Source: Pseudoflavonifractor sp. MSJ-30 (GTDB lineage: Bacteria > Bacillota > Clostridia > Oscillospirales > Oscillospiraceae). Taken from it: a DNA stretch of 64,000 bases. This document shows positions 42,968-52,781 of the stretch, piece after piece. The notes beneath the pieces are model-generated. The model saw only the letters and a program-made list of their open reading frames with translations, was not told the origin of the DNA and did not search any database. Location: positions 1 to 64,000 of the forward strand of contig NZ_JAHLPU010000022.1 in the NCBI RefSeq assembly GCF_018918045.1, given 5' to 3'. Position 1 is the stretch's first letter, and each line of letters starts with the position of its first letter. The translations under genes and the position numbers were made by a program.

Positions 42968-45391
42968 TTATTTCACGATCAGATTGGCCAGCTTGTTCTT
43001 GACCACAATGGTCTTCACAATGCTGCCGCCCAGCTTCTCCAGGAAGCGGGCGATCTTCTCATCGGCCAGCACGTTCTTCACCACGGTATCGTTGTCCAGG
43101 TCCGCTTCCATCAGGACAGTGCCCCGCATTTTGCCGTTGATCTGGACGGCAATGGTGACTTCGCTGTCCTTGCACTTGGCCTCGTCATAGGTGGGCCAGG
43201 GTTCAAAGGCAATGGTCTTATCGTGGCCCAGGATCTGCCACAGTTCCTCGCCCACATGGGGGACGATGCAGGAGATCATCTTGATGAAGCCCTCGGCATA
43301 CTCTCTGGGGCAGGTGCCGTTCTTGTAGACCTCGTTGACAAAGACCATCATCTGGGCAATGGCGGTATTGAAGGCCAGAGCCTCAAAGTCGGAGGAGACC
43401 TTCTTGACCGTCTGGTGGTAAATCTTCGTCAGCTTGCCGTCATCCGTCTCGGTAACGTTGGCAGGCTCGGAGAAGAAATTCCACACACGGTTGATGAACT
43501 TCTTTGCGCCCGCCACGCCGGTAGAACTCCAGGGCTTGGAGACCTCCAGGGGGCCCATGAACATCTCATACAGCCGCAGGGTATCCGCGCCGTAGTCCCG
43601 AACGATGTCGCTGGGATTCACAACGTACTTGGGGAACCGCTTGCCCATTTTGATGCCGTTCTCGCCCAGGATCATGCCCTGGTGGACCAGCTTCCGGAAG
43701 GGCTCCTTTACAGGAGACAGGCCCTTGTCGTACAGGAAACGGTTCCAGATACGGGAGTACATCAGGTGGCCGACGGCGTGCTCCGGGCCGCCCACGTACA
43801 GGTCCACAGGCATCCAGTGCTTCAGCAGTTCCTGATTGCAGAACTCCTTATCGTTCCTGGGGTCGATATAGCGCATGTAGTACCAGGAAGAACCGGCGGA
43901 ACCGGGCATGGTAGAGGTCTCCCGGGTGCCATGGATGCCGTGGGCATCGTACTTCTTCCACTCGGTGGCATTCTCCAGCGGCGCCTGGCCGTTCTTGCCC
44001 TTGTAGTCCTCCAGCTCGGGCAGGACAACGGGCAGCTCCTCATCGGGGACAAAATAGGTTTTGCCGTCCTGGGTATATACGCAGGGCACAGGCTCACCCC
44101 AGTAGCGCTGACGGGCGAAGATCCACTCCCGGAAATGGTAGTTTACCTTTCTTCTGGCAACACCCATCTTTTCCAGCTTTTGGGTAATGGCCTCCTTGGC
44201 CTCCTCCACCGTCAGGCCGGTGAACTCCTCGGAATTGATGAGCTTGCAGCCCTTGCCCAGGTAATCCTGCTTTTCAAAGGCGCACTCAGACACGTCCCGG
44301 CCCTCAATGACCTGGATCATGGGAATGCTGTGGGCCACGGCGTACTCGAAGTCACGCTGATCGTGGCTGGGCACGGCCATGACCGCGCCGGTGCCGTAGT
44401 TTGCCAGCACGAAGTCACCGATGAACACGGGAACCTGCTTTCCATTGACGGGGTTGATGGCGTAAACGCCCTTCAAGGGGCAGCCGGTCTTGCCTTTGTT
44501 CAGCTCGGTGCGGTCCATATCGCTCTTCTTGACGGTCTCGTCAATGTAGGCCTGAACCTCTTCTTTATTCTCAATGCGGTCCATCAGGTCCTGTACAATC
44601 TTGCCGTCGGGGGCCAGAACCATAAAGGTGATTCCGTAAATGGTTTCGATACAGGTGGTGTAGATGGAGAAATCACCGCCGCCCACCAGCTTGAAGTCCA
44701 CTTCCACGCCGGTGGACTTGCCGATCCAATTGCGCTGGATCTCCTTGGTGGACTCCGGCCAGTCGATCTCGTTCAGGCCCTCCAGCAGCTTTTCGGCGAA
44801 GGCCGGCTGATCGATGACCCACTGCATCATGTTCTTCTTCACAACGGGATAGCCGCCCCGCTCGGACTTGCCGTCGATGACCTCGTCGTTGGAAAGCACT
44901 GTGCCCAGCTCTTCGCACCAGTTCACGGGCATCTCGATCCGTTTGGCATAGCCAGCCTCATAGAGCTGCTTGAAAATCCACTGGGTCCACTTGTAAAAGC
45001 TGGGGTCGGAGGTGGCGATCATCTTGGACCAGTCGTAGTCAAACCCCAGCTCCTTCAGCTGCTTGGAGAAGGTCTCGATGTTCTTCTGGGTAAAGCCTTC
45101 GGGATGATTGCCGGTGCTGATGGCGTACTGTTCGGCAGGCAGACCGAAGGAATCATAGCCCATGGGGTGCAGCACATTGTAGCCCTGCATCCGCTTCATA
45201 CGGGACATGATGTCCGTGGCGGTATAGCCCTCGGGATGGCCCGCATGCAGACCCACACCGGAGGGATACGGGAACATATCCAGCACATAATACTTTGGCT
45301 TGGAGAAATCCCACACATCGGTGTGGAAGGTGTTGTGTTCCTCCCAGTACTTGTGCCATTTGGCCTCAATGGCGGCAAAATCGTAATTCAT
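42968..45391 (-). CDS. leuS: Leucyl-tRNA synthetase
   Basis: An 807-residue class I synthetase. HIGH-type motif: FPYPSGVGLHAGH (about 41-53); the CP1 editing domain (about 220-420) keeps the Thr-rich and DFVLANYGTGAVMAVPSHDQRD motif; the second signature reads NGIKMGKRFPKYVVNP, that is KMGKR in place of KMSKS. The C-terminal anticodon and extension domains end in LANLIVK. The ATG at 45391 is preceded by a GGAGAT site. Last gene of the smc-to-leuS run, 17 bases after rsfS. Confidence 0.97.
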   Translation of the reverse strand: MNYDFAAIEAKWHKYWEEHNTFHTDVWDFSKPKYYVLDMFPYPSGVGLHAGHPEGYTATDIMSRMKRMQGYNVLHPMGYDSFGLPAEQYAISTGNHPEGFTQKNIETFSKQLKELGFDYDWSKMIATSDPSFYKWTQWIFKQLYEAGYAKRIEMPVNWCEELGTVLSNDEVIDGKSERGGYPVVKKNMMQWVIDQPAFAEKLLEGLNEIDWPESTKEIQRNWIGKSTGVEVDFKLVGGGDFSIYTTCIETIYGITFMVLAPDGKIVQDLMDRIENKEEVQAYIDETVKKSDMDRTELNKGKTGCPLKGVYAINPVNGKQVPVFIGDFVLANYGTGAVMAVPSHDQRDFEYAVAHSIPMIQVIEGRDVSECAFEKQDYLGKGCKLINSEEFTGLTVEEAKEAITQKLEKMGVARRKVNYHFREWIFARQRYWGEPVPCVYTQDGKTYFVPDEELPVVLPELEDYKGKNGQAPLENATEWKKYDAHGIHGTRETSTMPGSAGSSWYYMRYIDPRNDKEFCNQELLKHWMPVDLYVGGPEHAVGHLMYSRIWNRFLYDKGLSPVKEPFRKLVHQGMILGENGIKMGKRFPKYVVNPSDIVRDYGADTLRLYEMFMGPLEVSKPWSSTGVAGAKKFINRVWNFFSEPANVTETDDGKLTKIYHQTVKKVSSDFEALAFNTAIAQMMVFVNEVYKNGTCPREYAEGFIKMISCIVPHVGEELWQILGHDKTIAFEPWPTYDEAKCKDSEVTIAVQINGKMRGTVLMEADLDNDTVVKNVLADEKIARFLEKLGGSIVKTIVVKNKLANLIVK

Positions 45392-45408
45392 CAGATCTCC
45401 ATCTCCTG

Positions 45409-45780
45409 TTAATTCGCGGGTTCTTCCACGATAATATCTCTCAGGTCCGCACGCTCCGCATCCGCCCACAGGCGCTCCAGAGCGTAAAACTGCCGGGCCT
45501 CTTCCGTAAACACATGGACGACCAGGGTTCCAAAGTCCAGCAGCTCCCAGCTGTTGCCCCGGTGGCCCTCCCGGCCCAGCATGGGCTCACCCAGCTGCTC
45601 CATGGTGTACTCGGCATAGTCGCAGAGGGTCTTGACATGGGTATTGGAGGTGCCGGTGCAAATCAGGAAGTAGTCCGCCAGAGAGCTGACCCGGTCAATC
45701 TTCAGCAACTGGATATCCATACCTTTCTTGGAATCCAGAGCCTTGGTAACTTCATAAGCGATTTCTTTCGGTGTTAGCAT
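45409..45780 (-). CDS. rsfS: Ribosomal silencing factor RsfS
   Basis: A 123-residue RsfS/YbeB. The family signature is LADYFLICTGTSNTHVKTLCDYAEYTMEQ and GREGHRGNSWELLDFGTLVVHVFTEEARQFYALERLW. It binds ribosomal protein uL14 and keeps the subunits apart when nutrients are short. It lies between nadD-yqeK and leuS as in many Firmicutes. Confidence 0.96.
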   Translation of the reverse strand: MLTPKEIAYEVTKALDSKKGMDIQLLKIDRVSSLADYFLICTGTSNTHVKTLCDYAEYTMEQLGEPMLGREGHRGNSWELLDFGTLVVHVFTEEARQFYALERLWADAERADLRDIIVEEPAN

Positions 45781-45808
45781 GCATTCGTTCCTTTCTGGGA
45801 ATAACGTT

Positions 45809-46987
45809 TCAAATTGAATTTGCGTTCAGATACGCCAGGGCCTCCCGGGAGGCGGGGGAAACCTCGCCGCCCTGCTCCTTCAGGTGGTCCAGGGTCATTT
45901 CCAGCCCCAGCTTCAGCGCCGCCCGGAGATCGGTAAAGGCCAGGGCACGCAGCTTTTCCACCCCCGGGAAATCCCGGTTGGGCTCCATGTAATCCGCCAC
46001 ATAAATAATGGTTTCCAATAAATTCATATTGGCCTTGCCCGTGGTATGGGATTCAATGGCGGAGACAACAGCTTTATTTTCTCCAAAGATCCGCTCCGCA
46101 ACCAGACTTCCTGTGAGAGCGTGGAGGGTTTTGGGATATTTTCTGGAAAAATCGTCTAGTATTCTACCATAGGCCCGGCACAATGTCAATTGCAGGGGGC
46201 CGTCCAGAGCCTTGGTAATGTCGTGCAGGATTCCCGCCCGGGCAGCGTCCACCTCGTCCGCTCCCCATTTTTTCGCCAGAGCCACCGCCGTATCCCGGCA
46301 GCCCAGCACATGGTTCACACGATTGGGATTCAGCAGGCGGACTACAACCGGCTCCAGCTGCGCCATGGGAAGATTCACAAACCTCGCTCCCGTGTCGTAG
46401 AGCTTTTCCTGCCGGATAAATTCATAAACCCCGGGATTCAGAAAGTCAGCCCCGGCCTGAAAGGCCAGAAGTCTGCGGACTTGGGTCGAGGAAATGGGCA
46501 GCACGGGATTGTCCAGAAGGAGCGCCTTTCCGCCCCGCTCTGTAAGGATTTTCGCTTCGCCTTCCAGCGCGGACGTTTCCTTCTTGTCCCCCCGGCGCAG
46601 AGCTGCCAGGGTCACAGTCCTCAGAAGCTCCGGGGCATGGCGCCATTGCCGGAATTTCAGGAACATATCCGTCCCCAGCAGCAGATAAATTTCCGCGCCG
46701 GGATACTGGGCCTGAACCGTGCGTACCGTATCACAGGTGTAGCACTCCTGCTCCTGCCGCAGCTCCAAATCGGAAACCGTAAGTTTCTCCTGTCCCCGGA
46801 CTGCCAGTCTCAGCATGGCAAGCCGCTGTTCCGGCGAGGCATCGGGCATATTCTTGCCCGGGGTCTGCCAGGTGGGCATCAGCAGGAGCCTGTCAAGCCC
46901 CAGCTGTTCCGCCGCGTAGACCGCGCTCTGGATATGCCCCACATGGGGCGGATTGAAAGAACCTCCGAAAATGCCGATTTTTTTCAT
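45809..46987 (-). CDS. nadD: Fused nicotinate-nucleotide adenylyltransferase (NadD) and YqeK HD phosphohydrolase
   Basis: A 392-residue protein joining two enzymes that are usually separate neighbouring genes. Residues 1-195 are NadD: GIFGGSFNPPHVGH (6-19) and PISSTQVRRLL near 165; it makes nicotinate adenine dinucleotide in NAD synthesis. Residues about 205-392 are a YqeK-type HD domain: RVNHVLGC, GILHDITKAL, HALTGS, SAIESHTTG and YVADYMEPNRDFPGVEKLR; YqeK homologues split diadenosine tetraphosphate. No stop or frameshift separates the parts, and the linker is short (RQEKLYDTGARFVNLP). It shares the run with yhbY and rsfS. Confidence 0.93.
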   Translation of the reverse strand: MKKIGIFGGSFNPPHVGHIQSAVYAAEQLGLDRLLLMPTWQTPGKNMPDASPEQRLAMLRLAVRGQEKLTVSDLELRQEQECYTCDTVRTVQAQYPGAEIYLLLGTDMFLKFRQWRHAPELLRTVTLAALRRGDKKETSALEGEAKILTERGGKALLLDNPVLPISSTQVRRLLAFQAGADFLNPGVYEFIRQEKLYDTGARFVNLPMAQLEPVVVRLLNPNRVNHVLGCRDTAVALAKKWGADEVDAARAGILHDITKALDGPLQLTLCRAYGRILDDFSRKYPKTLHALTGSLVAERIFGENKAVVSAIESHTTGKANMNLLETIIYVADYMEPNRDFPGVEKLRALAFTDLRAALKLGLEMTLDHLKEQGGEVSPASREALAYLNANSI

Positions 46988-47074
46988 TTCTCTCTCCCCC
47001 TCTTATAGCTCTCGTGAAAGGAGAATGTATTTTGTCATTGCCGCGGCAGCCTGAGGGCTGTCGCGCAACAACAG

Positions 47075-47548
47075 TTACCGCTCCTTCTGCCGCAGCTGCT
47101 TTTCCCGATCCCGCTCAATGGCTCTTTCCACAGCCTTTTCCTTGAAGAAGGCGTTGCGCTGCTCCCGTACCAGTTTGGCGGCATGACGGCGGGCGCGGAT
47201 GCCCTTGCGCACGGGGTCAGACTTGCTGACAGGAGTCTCCTTCCGCTTTGCCCGGCCGGTCATATTCCGCTCGGCCTGCTTCTTCTCGCTGAAGCGGTAG
47301 ATCACGAACTTGGAGCCAACACAGGCCACGCCGTCCGCGCCGGTAGCCTCACAGATGGCGTCACTGACCTCCCGGGGCGTCATGAGCGCCCCTTCCAGCA
47401 CTTTTCCCTTTACCAGTTCTCTCGCGGTCAGCTGATTTTCCGCCTCCGCGATGACGGCCTCCGTAACGCCGCCCTTGCCCACCATAAGGGTGGTATCCAG
47501 CTCATTGGACTGAGCCCGCAGCTCTGCCCGCTGTTTACTGTTCAGCAT
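47075..47548 (-). CDS. yhbY: YhbY-type RNA-binding protein with basic tail
   Basis: A 157-residue protein. The first 95 residues are a CRS1-YhbY (CRM) domain: MLNSKQRAELRAQSNELDTTLMVGKGG with the GKGG loop, TARELVKGKVLEG, and VGSKFVIYR. YhbY associates with the pre-50S ribosome. A 60-residue Lys/Arg/Glu tail (RKGIRARRHAAKLVREQRNAFFKEKA) extends beyond the usual 97-residue form. Overlaps rdgB by 14 bases. Confidence 0.93.
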   Translation of the reverse strand: MLNSKQRAELRAQSNELDTTLMVGKGGVTEAVIAEAENQLTARELVKGKVLEGALMTPREVSDAICEATGADGVACVGSKFVIYRFSEKKQAERNMTGRAKRKETPVSKSDPVRKGIRARRHAAKLVREQRNAFFKEKAVERAIERDREKQLRQKER

Positions 47549-48140
47549 AGCCTGCCTCCTTTAGTTTCTCGTAAAAAATCTTCAAAGCCTCCGCCCGGTG
47601 GGACACCTGGTTCTTCTCCTCCTGAGGGACCTCTGCCAGGGTCTTGCCGAAGGGCGGGTAATAAAAAATGGGGTCATAGCCGAAGCCGCCGTCCCCCGCC
47701 GGAGCGTGGGTCACAAAACCGTGAACCTCGCCTCTGGCCTGGATGGTTTTTCCGTCCGGCGTCACCAGGGTGATCACGCAGACAAACTTCGCCTGCCGCT
47801 TGTCGTCCGGCACATTTTCCATATTTTTCAGCAGCAGCCGCACCCGGCCCGCATCGTCCAGACTCTCGTCAAAGCCGTAGCGGGCGGAGTAAATACCCGG
47901 CTCGCCGTTGAGGGCATCCACCGCGATACCGGAGTCGTCCGCCAGTGCGGGCAGACCCGTAGCCTGCATAACGGCGTTGGCCTTCAAGAAGGAATTCTCC
48001 TCAAAGGTTGTGCCGGTCTCCTCCACGTCGATATCCACGCCCAGCTCCGATTCCAGAACCAGCTGCATATCGAATTTCTCCGTGATCTGGCTGATTTCCA
48101 CCAGTTTGTGCTTGTTTTTGCTTGCCAGAACTACCTTCAT
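47535..48140 (-). CDS. rdgB: XTP/dITP diphosphatase (Ham1/RdgB)
   Basis: A 201-residue non-canonical purine NTP pyrophosphatase that removes ITP and XTP. It begins MKVVLASKNKHKLVEI, with the SxNxxK substrate loop, TFEENSFLKA, ADDSGIAVDALNGEPGIYSARY near 68-90 and GGFGYDPIF near 152. Between ftsY and yhbY in the same transcript. Confidence 0.96.
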   Translation of the reverse strand: MKVVLASKNKHKLVEISQITEKFDMQLVLESELGVDIDVEETGTTFEENSFLKANAVMQATGLPALADDSGIAVDALNGEPGIYSARYGFDESLDDAGRVRLLLKNMENVPDDKRQAKFVCVITLVTPDGKTIQARGEVHGFVTHAPAGDGGFGYDPIFYYPPFGKTLAEVPQEEKNQVSHRAEALKIFYEKLKEAGYAEQ

Positions 48141-48158
48141 CTCTCTGCCTCTTTCTCC

Positions 48159-49064
48159 TTAAAACAACGCGTCTACAAAATCCGCCGCCACGAAGGGCAT
48201 CAGGTCTTCCGCCTTTTCACCCACGCCGATAAACTTCACGGGAATCTGTAGGCTGTCCGCCACGGCGATGACAATGCCGCCTTTGGCGGTCCCGTCCAGC
48301 TTGGTGACGGCCAGCGCCGTGACCCCGGCGATCTCTTTGAACTGTTTGGCCTGAATCAGGCCGTTCTGACCCGTAGTGCCGTCCAGCACCAGCAGAACCT
48401 CCCGGGAAGCGCTCGGCAGCTCCCGCTCCACAATGCGGCTGATCTTGTTCAGCTCGTTCATCAGATTGGTCTTATTATGCAGCCGTCCGGCGGTGTCGAT
48501 GATGATGACGTCTGCATCCCTGGTCTTTGCGGACTGGATACCGTCATAGACCACGGACGCGGGGTCCGCGCCCTCATGCTGGCGGACGATATCCGCCCCG
48601 CTGCGCTGCGCCCAGATCTCCAGCTGATCCGCCGCGGCGGCCCGGAAGGTATCTCCCGCCACCAGCAGAACCTTTTTGCCCTGGTCGCAGAGCTGCTTGG
48701 CGATCTTGCCGATGGTGGTGGTTTTCCCCACACCGTTGACGCCGATGACCAGAATCACGCTGGGATGGGTAGAGAGGTTCAGCTCCGGCTCCCCCACGCT
48801 GACCATACCGGTCAGGATCTCCTTCAGTGCGTCTCTGGCCTGGTCTGCCTGGGTCAGGCGTTTTTCCCTGACGGTTTTGCGCAAAGCCGCTGTGGCCCTG
48901 GTTGCCGTTTCCACCCCCAGATCCGCCAGAATCAGGCTCTCTTCCAGTTCGTCATAGAAGTCGTCATCGATCTCGGAACCGCCGGAAAACAGGTCGTTCC
49001 AGCTATCGCTGAGGGCATCCCGGGTTTTGGCCAGCCCGGCTTTGATTTTGTCAAAAAATCCCAT
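48159..49064 (-). CDS. ftsY: Signal recognition particle receptor FtsY
   Basis: A 301-residue FtsY containing only the NG domains, without the acidic A domain of E. coli. G1 is GVNGVGKTTTIGK near 105, followed by GDTFRAAA, DTAGR, TKLDGTAKGG and GVGEKAEDL. It docks ribosome-SRP complexes at the membrane. The ATG at 49064 (MGFFDKIKAGL) is the family start and has GGAGATAAT upstream. 87 bases separate it from smc. Confidence 0.97.
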   Translation of the reverse strand: MGFFDKIKAGLAKTRDALSDSWNDLFSGGSEIDDDFYDELEESLILADLGVETATRATAALRKTVREKRLTQADQARDALKEILTGMVSVGEPELNLSTHPSVILVIGVNGVGKTTTIGKIAKQLCDQGKKVLLVAGDTFRAAAADQLEIWAQRSGADIVRQHEGADPASVVYDGIQSAKTRDADVIIIDTAGRLHNKTNLMNELNKISRIVERELPSASREVLLVLDGTTGQNGLIQAKQFKEIAGVTALAVTKLDGTAKGGIVIAVADSLQIPVKFIGVGEKAEDLMPFVAADFVDALF

Positions 49065-49151
49065 AATTATCTCCTTTGTGGTATTCCAAAACAGCGATTC
49101 CATTGCGGCGCCGGTATGGTGACCGGCACGCAATACCCGTGCTGTTCTTCC

Positions 49152-52100
49152 TTATTCACCGATGCCCAGATATTCCTCCATCTGGTTCAGATCCAGCCGC
49201 AGCAGCTTGGAAACGCCCTGCTCCTGCATGGTAACGCCGTAGAGCACGTCCGCGGCTTCCATGGTGCCGCGCCGGTGGGTGATGACAATGAACTGCGTCT
49301 TTTTCAGGTTGTGCAGATAGCCGGCGAATCGGTCAACGTTCCGGTCGTCCAGAGCGGCATCAATCTCGTCCAGCAGACAGAAGGGCGTAGGCCGTACCTT
49401 CAGAATGGCAAAGTACAGCGCCGTTGCCACAAAAGCCTTTTCGCCGCCGGACAGCAGCGTAATTGTCTTGACCTGCTTTCCGGGGGGCTGCACCCGGATC
49501 TCAATGCCGCAGGTCAGCGGATTCTCTGGGTCCTCCAAAATCAGCTGACCCTTGCCGCCGCCGAACATCTCCTCAAACACCTGGCCGAAATAGTGGTTGA
49601 TTTTTCCGAATTCTTCCACGAAGATGGAGGTCATTTCCTTTGTGATATCCCGGATGATGCTCTCCAGTTCCCGCTTGGATGTCAGCACGTCGTCCCGCTG
49701 TTCGGCGAGGTAGCTGTACCGCTCATTGACCCGGGCATATTCATCAATGGCGCCCAGATTGGGGGTGCCCAGAGCGGCGATTTTCCGTTTCAACTCTCCA
49801 ATGCGTTTGTTGCCCGCGGGCACGGAATCGATCTCACCCCGGGCCTCACCGGCGGTGCCGGGGGTCAGGCCATAGGAATCCCACAACTTGTCCACAATCT
49901 GCCGTTCCTCCATGGAGGATGTGACCTTCTTCTGCTCCAGCAGAGCGCAGGCCCGCTCCATATTGAGGATATCCTTATTCTTCTCCTGGGCATCGTGCTC
50001 AGCCCTGGTCTTGCCCGCTTCCGTATCCGCCCGGTCCATGAGCATTTTCTGCAAGGTGTCATTCATTGCCGCGGCTTCGGCGTCATTGTCCTTCTGCCGC
50101 TGCTCCAGAGCCTGAATCTCTCCTGCGATGCGGTCATTTTCCTGCCGCATGGCGTCCATCAGCGCCTGCTTTTTCTCCCGGTCGCCCTCCATGGCGGACA
50201 TCAGGCCCCGGAGATCTTCCATGTGGGAAAGGGCGGTGGTACGCTCGGCGTCCAGCGCCGCTTCTTTTGCCCGCAACTCGGTCATGCGGCCCGTGATGGT
50301 ATCCATGGCCTGCGCCGCCTCGGACTGGCTGCCCTCCAGGCTTGCCGTCTGCTGCTTTGTCTGGCGCAGATCCTTCTCATAAACCTGGATCTTCGCCTTC
50401 TGCGCCGCCATACGTTCCGCGTCGCCCCGGTCCCGGGTCAGCAGTCCTTCCCGTTCCTTCCCGGCAGAGCCCGCCGCCTCGCAAATGGCATTGTAGAGCA
50501 CCTCATACTGCTTTTCCTGCCCCTGCAGGCGAAGAACCTGATCCTCCGCCTCCCGGAGCTGATCCCGGGCAGTGCTCAGCTGGAACTCCACCTGATCAAA
50601 CAGTCTCTGGGCCTCCTGCAGCGACGCCTCTTCCTGCTGCCGTTGGGCCGTCAGCTGATTTTCCTGGGCCGTCAGCTTTTCCAGCTCATTGGCCCGGGAT
50701 AGAATGCCCGCGTCCTTGTTCACGGAGCCACCGGTCATGGAGCCGCCGGCGTTCATGACCTGGCCGTCCAGCGTCACAATTCGGAAACGGTTCTTAAACT
50801 GCTTTGCCATGGCGATAGCCGCGTCCAGATCCTCAGCGATTACCGTCCGGCCCAGCAGATTCTGTACAATATTTTTATACCTGGGATCGTATTTCACCAA
50901 ATCCGCCGCGATGCCCACGAAGCCCCGGCTGTGCTCCACCCCTGGCTCCTGCAGATTCTTGCCCCAGATAGAGGACAGAGGCAGGAATGTGGCCCGGCCG
51001 CCGCCGGTGCGCTTCAGGTAGCCGATGGCCGCTTTGCCGTCGGCCTCGCTGTCCACAACAATCTGCTGCATGGCCGCGCCCAGCGCGATCTCGATGGCCA
51101 CGGCATATGTGTTATCCGTGCGGATCAGCCGGGATACGGGCCCGTGGATATTCCGCAGACCGCCCCGCTGGGCTTCCCGCATGATCATCCGGACGGACTT
51201 CTGGTAGCTCTCATAGTCCCGCTCCATGGCCTGGAATACCCTGACCTTAGCGGAAACACCCTCCAGCTGGGCAGTGAGCTGCCGCAGCCGCTCGGCAGAA
51301 ACGTCTCTGCTCTTGCGGCGGCTGTCCTGCCGCAGAGCAAAGCCGGAGATGATGTTGTTGGAAGCGGTGACCTGCTCCTGGGCATCCTTCAGCGCCCTGC
51401 GGCTATCCTCCAGATTTTTCTTTGCTTCTTCCCGCCGGGCTTCGCCGGAGGAAAGGTCCTCTTCCAGCTGGGAAAGGCGCTGCCGGGTGCTCTCCCGGTT
51501 TTCTTCCAGTGCCCGCACGTCTGCCTCACAGCCGGCGATCTCCGCCTGCAGATCCGTCTCTTTGGTTCGCAGCTCCAGAAACTGTTTGCTCAGGCCCTGG
51601 GCGGAAGCGGTCATTTCGGAGAGCTTCCGCTGGGAAGCGGCAGCGGACTCCCGGACGTCGGCCAGATCCCTGTCGATCTGGGCCACCCGCCGCTCCGTCT
51701 GGGCGATCTGACTTTCCAGGCCTCCGGAACGGTCCTGCTGGCCCTGGATTTCCTCTTGAATGCGGCTCAAATTGGCATTGTTGTTCTCCACATTGCCCCG
51801 GAGCACCGCCATCTGCCCTTCCAGTTGCTGGTGGGTGCTCTGGAACATGGTGGTCTTTACCCGGACAGATTCCAGCGAAGCGTCCTTCTCCCGCAGAGCC
51901 GTGCCCAGTTCCTCCGCCTGACGGTAAAGTCCGTCCAGATCATCGTGCGCCTGCTGCAGCACGAAGGATGCGGACTTATAGTCCTCCTCCGCCTTTTTCG
52001 CCGCGGCGGAGAGCTTATCCAGCGTATCCAGCCATACGGCTACCTCTACGCCTTTCAGCTCTTCCTTCATTTCCAGATATTTCCGGGCCTTTTCGGACTG

Positions 52101-52721
52101 GACCTTCAGCGGCTCCAGCTGCAGCTCCAATTCCGAGACCTTATCGCCAATGCGAAGCAGATTGTCTTCTGTACGCTCCAGCTGGCGCTCGGTCTCCTCT
52201 TTTCTGTGGCGGTATTTGGAGATACCGGCGGCTTCCTCGAAGATTTCCCGGCGGTCGCCGCTTTTCAGAGAGAGAATTTCGTCAATACGGCCCTGACCGA
52301 TGTTGGAGTAGCCCTCCCGGCCCAGGCCCGTGTCCATCAGCAGTTCATTGATGTCCTTCAGGCGGGCAGACTGGCGATTGATATAGTATTCGCCGTCGCC
52401 GGAGCGGTAATACCGCCGGGTGACCACCACCTCATCGGCATCATATGCCAATGCCCTGTCGGAGTTATCCAGAGTAAGGGTTGCCTCGGCAAAGCCCAGC
52501 TGGGGACGCTTGGCGGTACCGCCGAAGATCACGTCCTCCATCTTGGCGCCCCGGAGGGTCTTGGTGCTCTGCTCACCCATGACCCACAGAATGGCGTCGG
52601 AAATATTGGATTTTCCGGAGCCGTTGGGGCCTACAATGGCGGTGATATCATCGCCGAAGCGGATCACCGTCTTATCCGGAAAGGACTTAAAGCCCTGCAA
52701 TTCCAGTGATTTTAAGTACAC
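49152..52721 (-). CDS. smc: Chromosome segregation protein SMC
   Basis: A 1189-residue SMC of full length. N-terminal ATPase half with Walker A GPNGSGKSNISDAI (32-45); two long coiled coils around a hinge at about 510-640 (GGRATFLPL, GRTVIAEDLDAA, GGSMTGGS); C-terminal half with signature LSGGEKAFVATAL and Walker B PFCLLDEIDAALDD. It compacts and separates the chromosome with ScpA and ScpB, which are not in this window. Translation starts at GTG (52719-52721) after a GAGG site. First gene of the run down to leuS. Confidence 0.98.
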   Translation of the reverse strand: MYLKSLELQGFKSFPDKTVIRFGDDITAIVGPNGSGKSNISDAILWVMGEQSTKTLRGAKMEDVIFGGTAKRPQLGFAEATLTLDNSDRALAYDADEVVVTRRYYRSGDGEYYINRQSARLKDINELLMDTGLGREGYSNIGQGRIDEILSLKSGDRREIFEEAAGISKYRHRKEETERQLERTEDNLLRIGDKVSELELQLEPLKVQSEKARKYLEMKEELKGVEVAVWLDTLDKLSAAAKKAEEDYKSASFVLQQAHDDLDGLYRQAEELGTALREKDASLESVRVKTTMFQSTHQQLEGQMAVLRGNVENNNANLSRIQEEIQGQQDRSGGLESQIAQTERRVAQIDRDLADVRESAAASQRKLSEMTASAQGLSKQFLELRTKETDLQAEIAGCEADVRALEENRESTRQRLSQLEEDLSSGEARREEAKKNLEDSRRALKDAQEQVTASNNIISGFALRQDSRRKSRDVSAERLRQLTAQLEGVSAKVRVFQAMERDYESYQKSVRMIMREAQRGGLRNIHGPVSRLIRTDNTYAVAIEIALGAAMQQIVVDSEADGKAAIGYLKRTGGGRATFLPLSSIWGKNLQEPGVEHSRGFVGIAADLVKYDPRYKNIVQNLLGRTVIAEDLDAAIAMAKQFKNRFRIVTLDGQVMNAGGSMTGGSVNKDAGILSRANELEKLTAQENQLTAQRQQEEASLQEAQRLFDQVEFQLSTARDQLREAEDQVLRLQGQEKQYEVLYNAICEAAGSAGKEREGLLTRDRGDAERMAAQKAKIQVYEKDLRQTKQQTASLEGSQSEAAQAMDTITGRMTELRAKEAALDAERTTALSHMEDLRGLMSAMEGDREKKQALMDAMRQENDRIAGEIQALEQRQKDNDAEAAAMNDTLQKMLMDRADTEAGKTRAEHDAQEKNKDILNMERACALLEQKKVTSSMEERQIVDKLWDSYGLTPGTAGEARGEIDSVPAGNKRIGELKRKIAALGTPNLGAIDEYARVNERYSYLAEQRDDVLTSKRELESIIRDITKEMTSIFVEEFGKINHYFGQVFEEMFGGGKGQLILEDPENPLTCGIEIRVQPPGKQVKTITLLSGGEKAFVATALYFAILKVRPTPFCLLDEIDAALDDRNVDRFAGYLHNLKKTQFIVITHRRGTMEAADVLYGVTMQEQGVSKLLRLDLNQMEEYLGIGE

Positions 52722-52752
52722 AGCATAACCTCATAAAAGAATGAATCAGTTT

Positions 52753-52781
52753 ATTATACCCGCTTTCCCGGGCAAATGCAA
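52753..52781 (-). promoter_or_regulatory. Promoter of the smc operon
   Basis: On the minus strand: TTGCAT (52776-52781), 17-base spacer, TATAAT (52753-52758), about 30 bases upstream of the GTG. Confidence 0.7.

Noticed and set aside
43223-45412. A 729-residue open frame opposite leuS
   Set aside because: Antisense shadow of a universally conserved gene; no family resemblance.
48477-52709. Long plus-strand open frames opposite ftsY and smc
   Set aside because: They mirror the coding strand frames in high-GC DNA, with composition typical of antisense shadows and no start signals.
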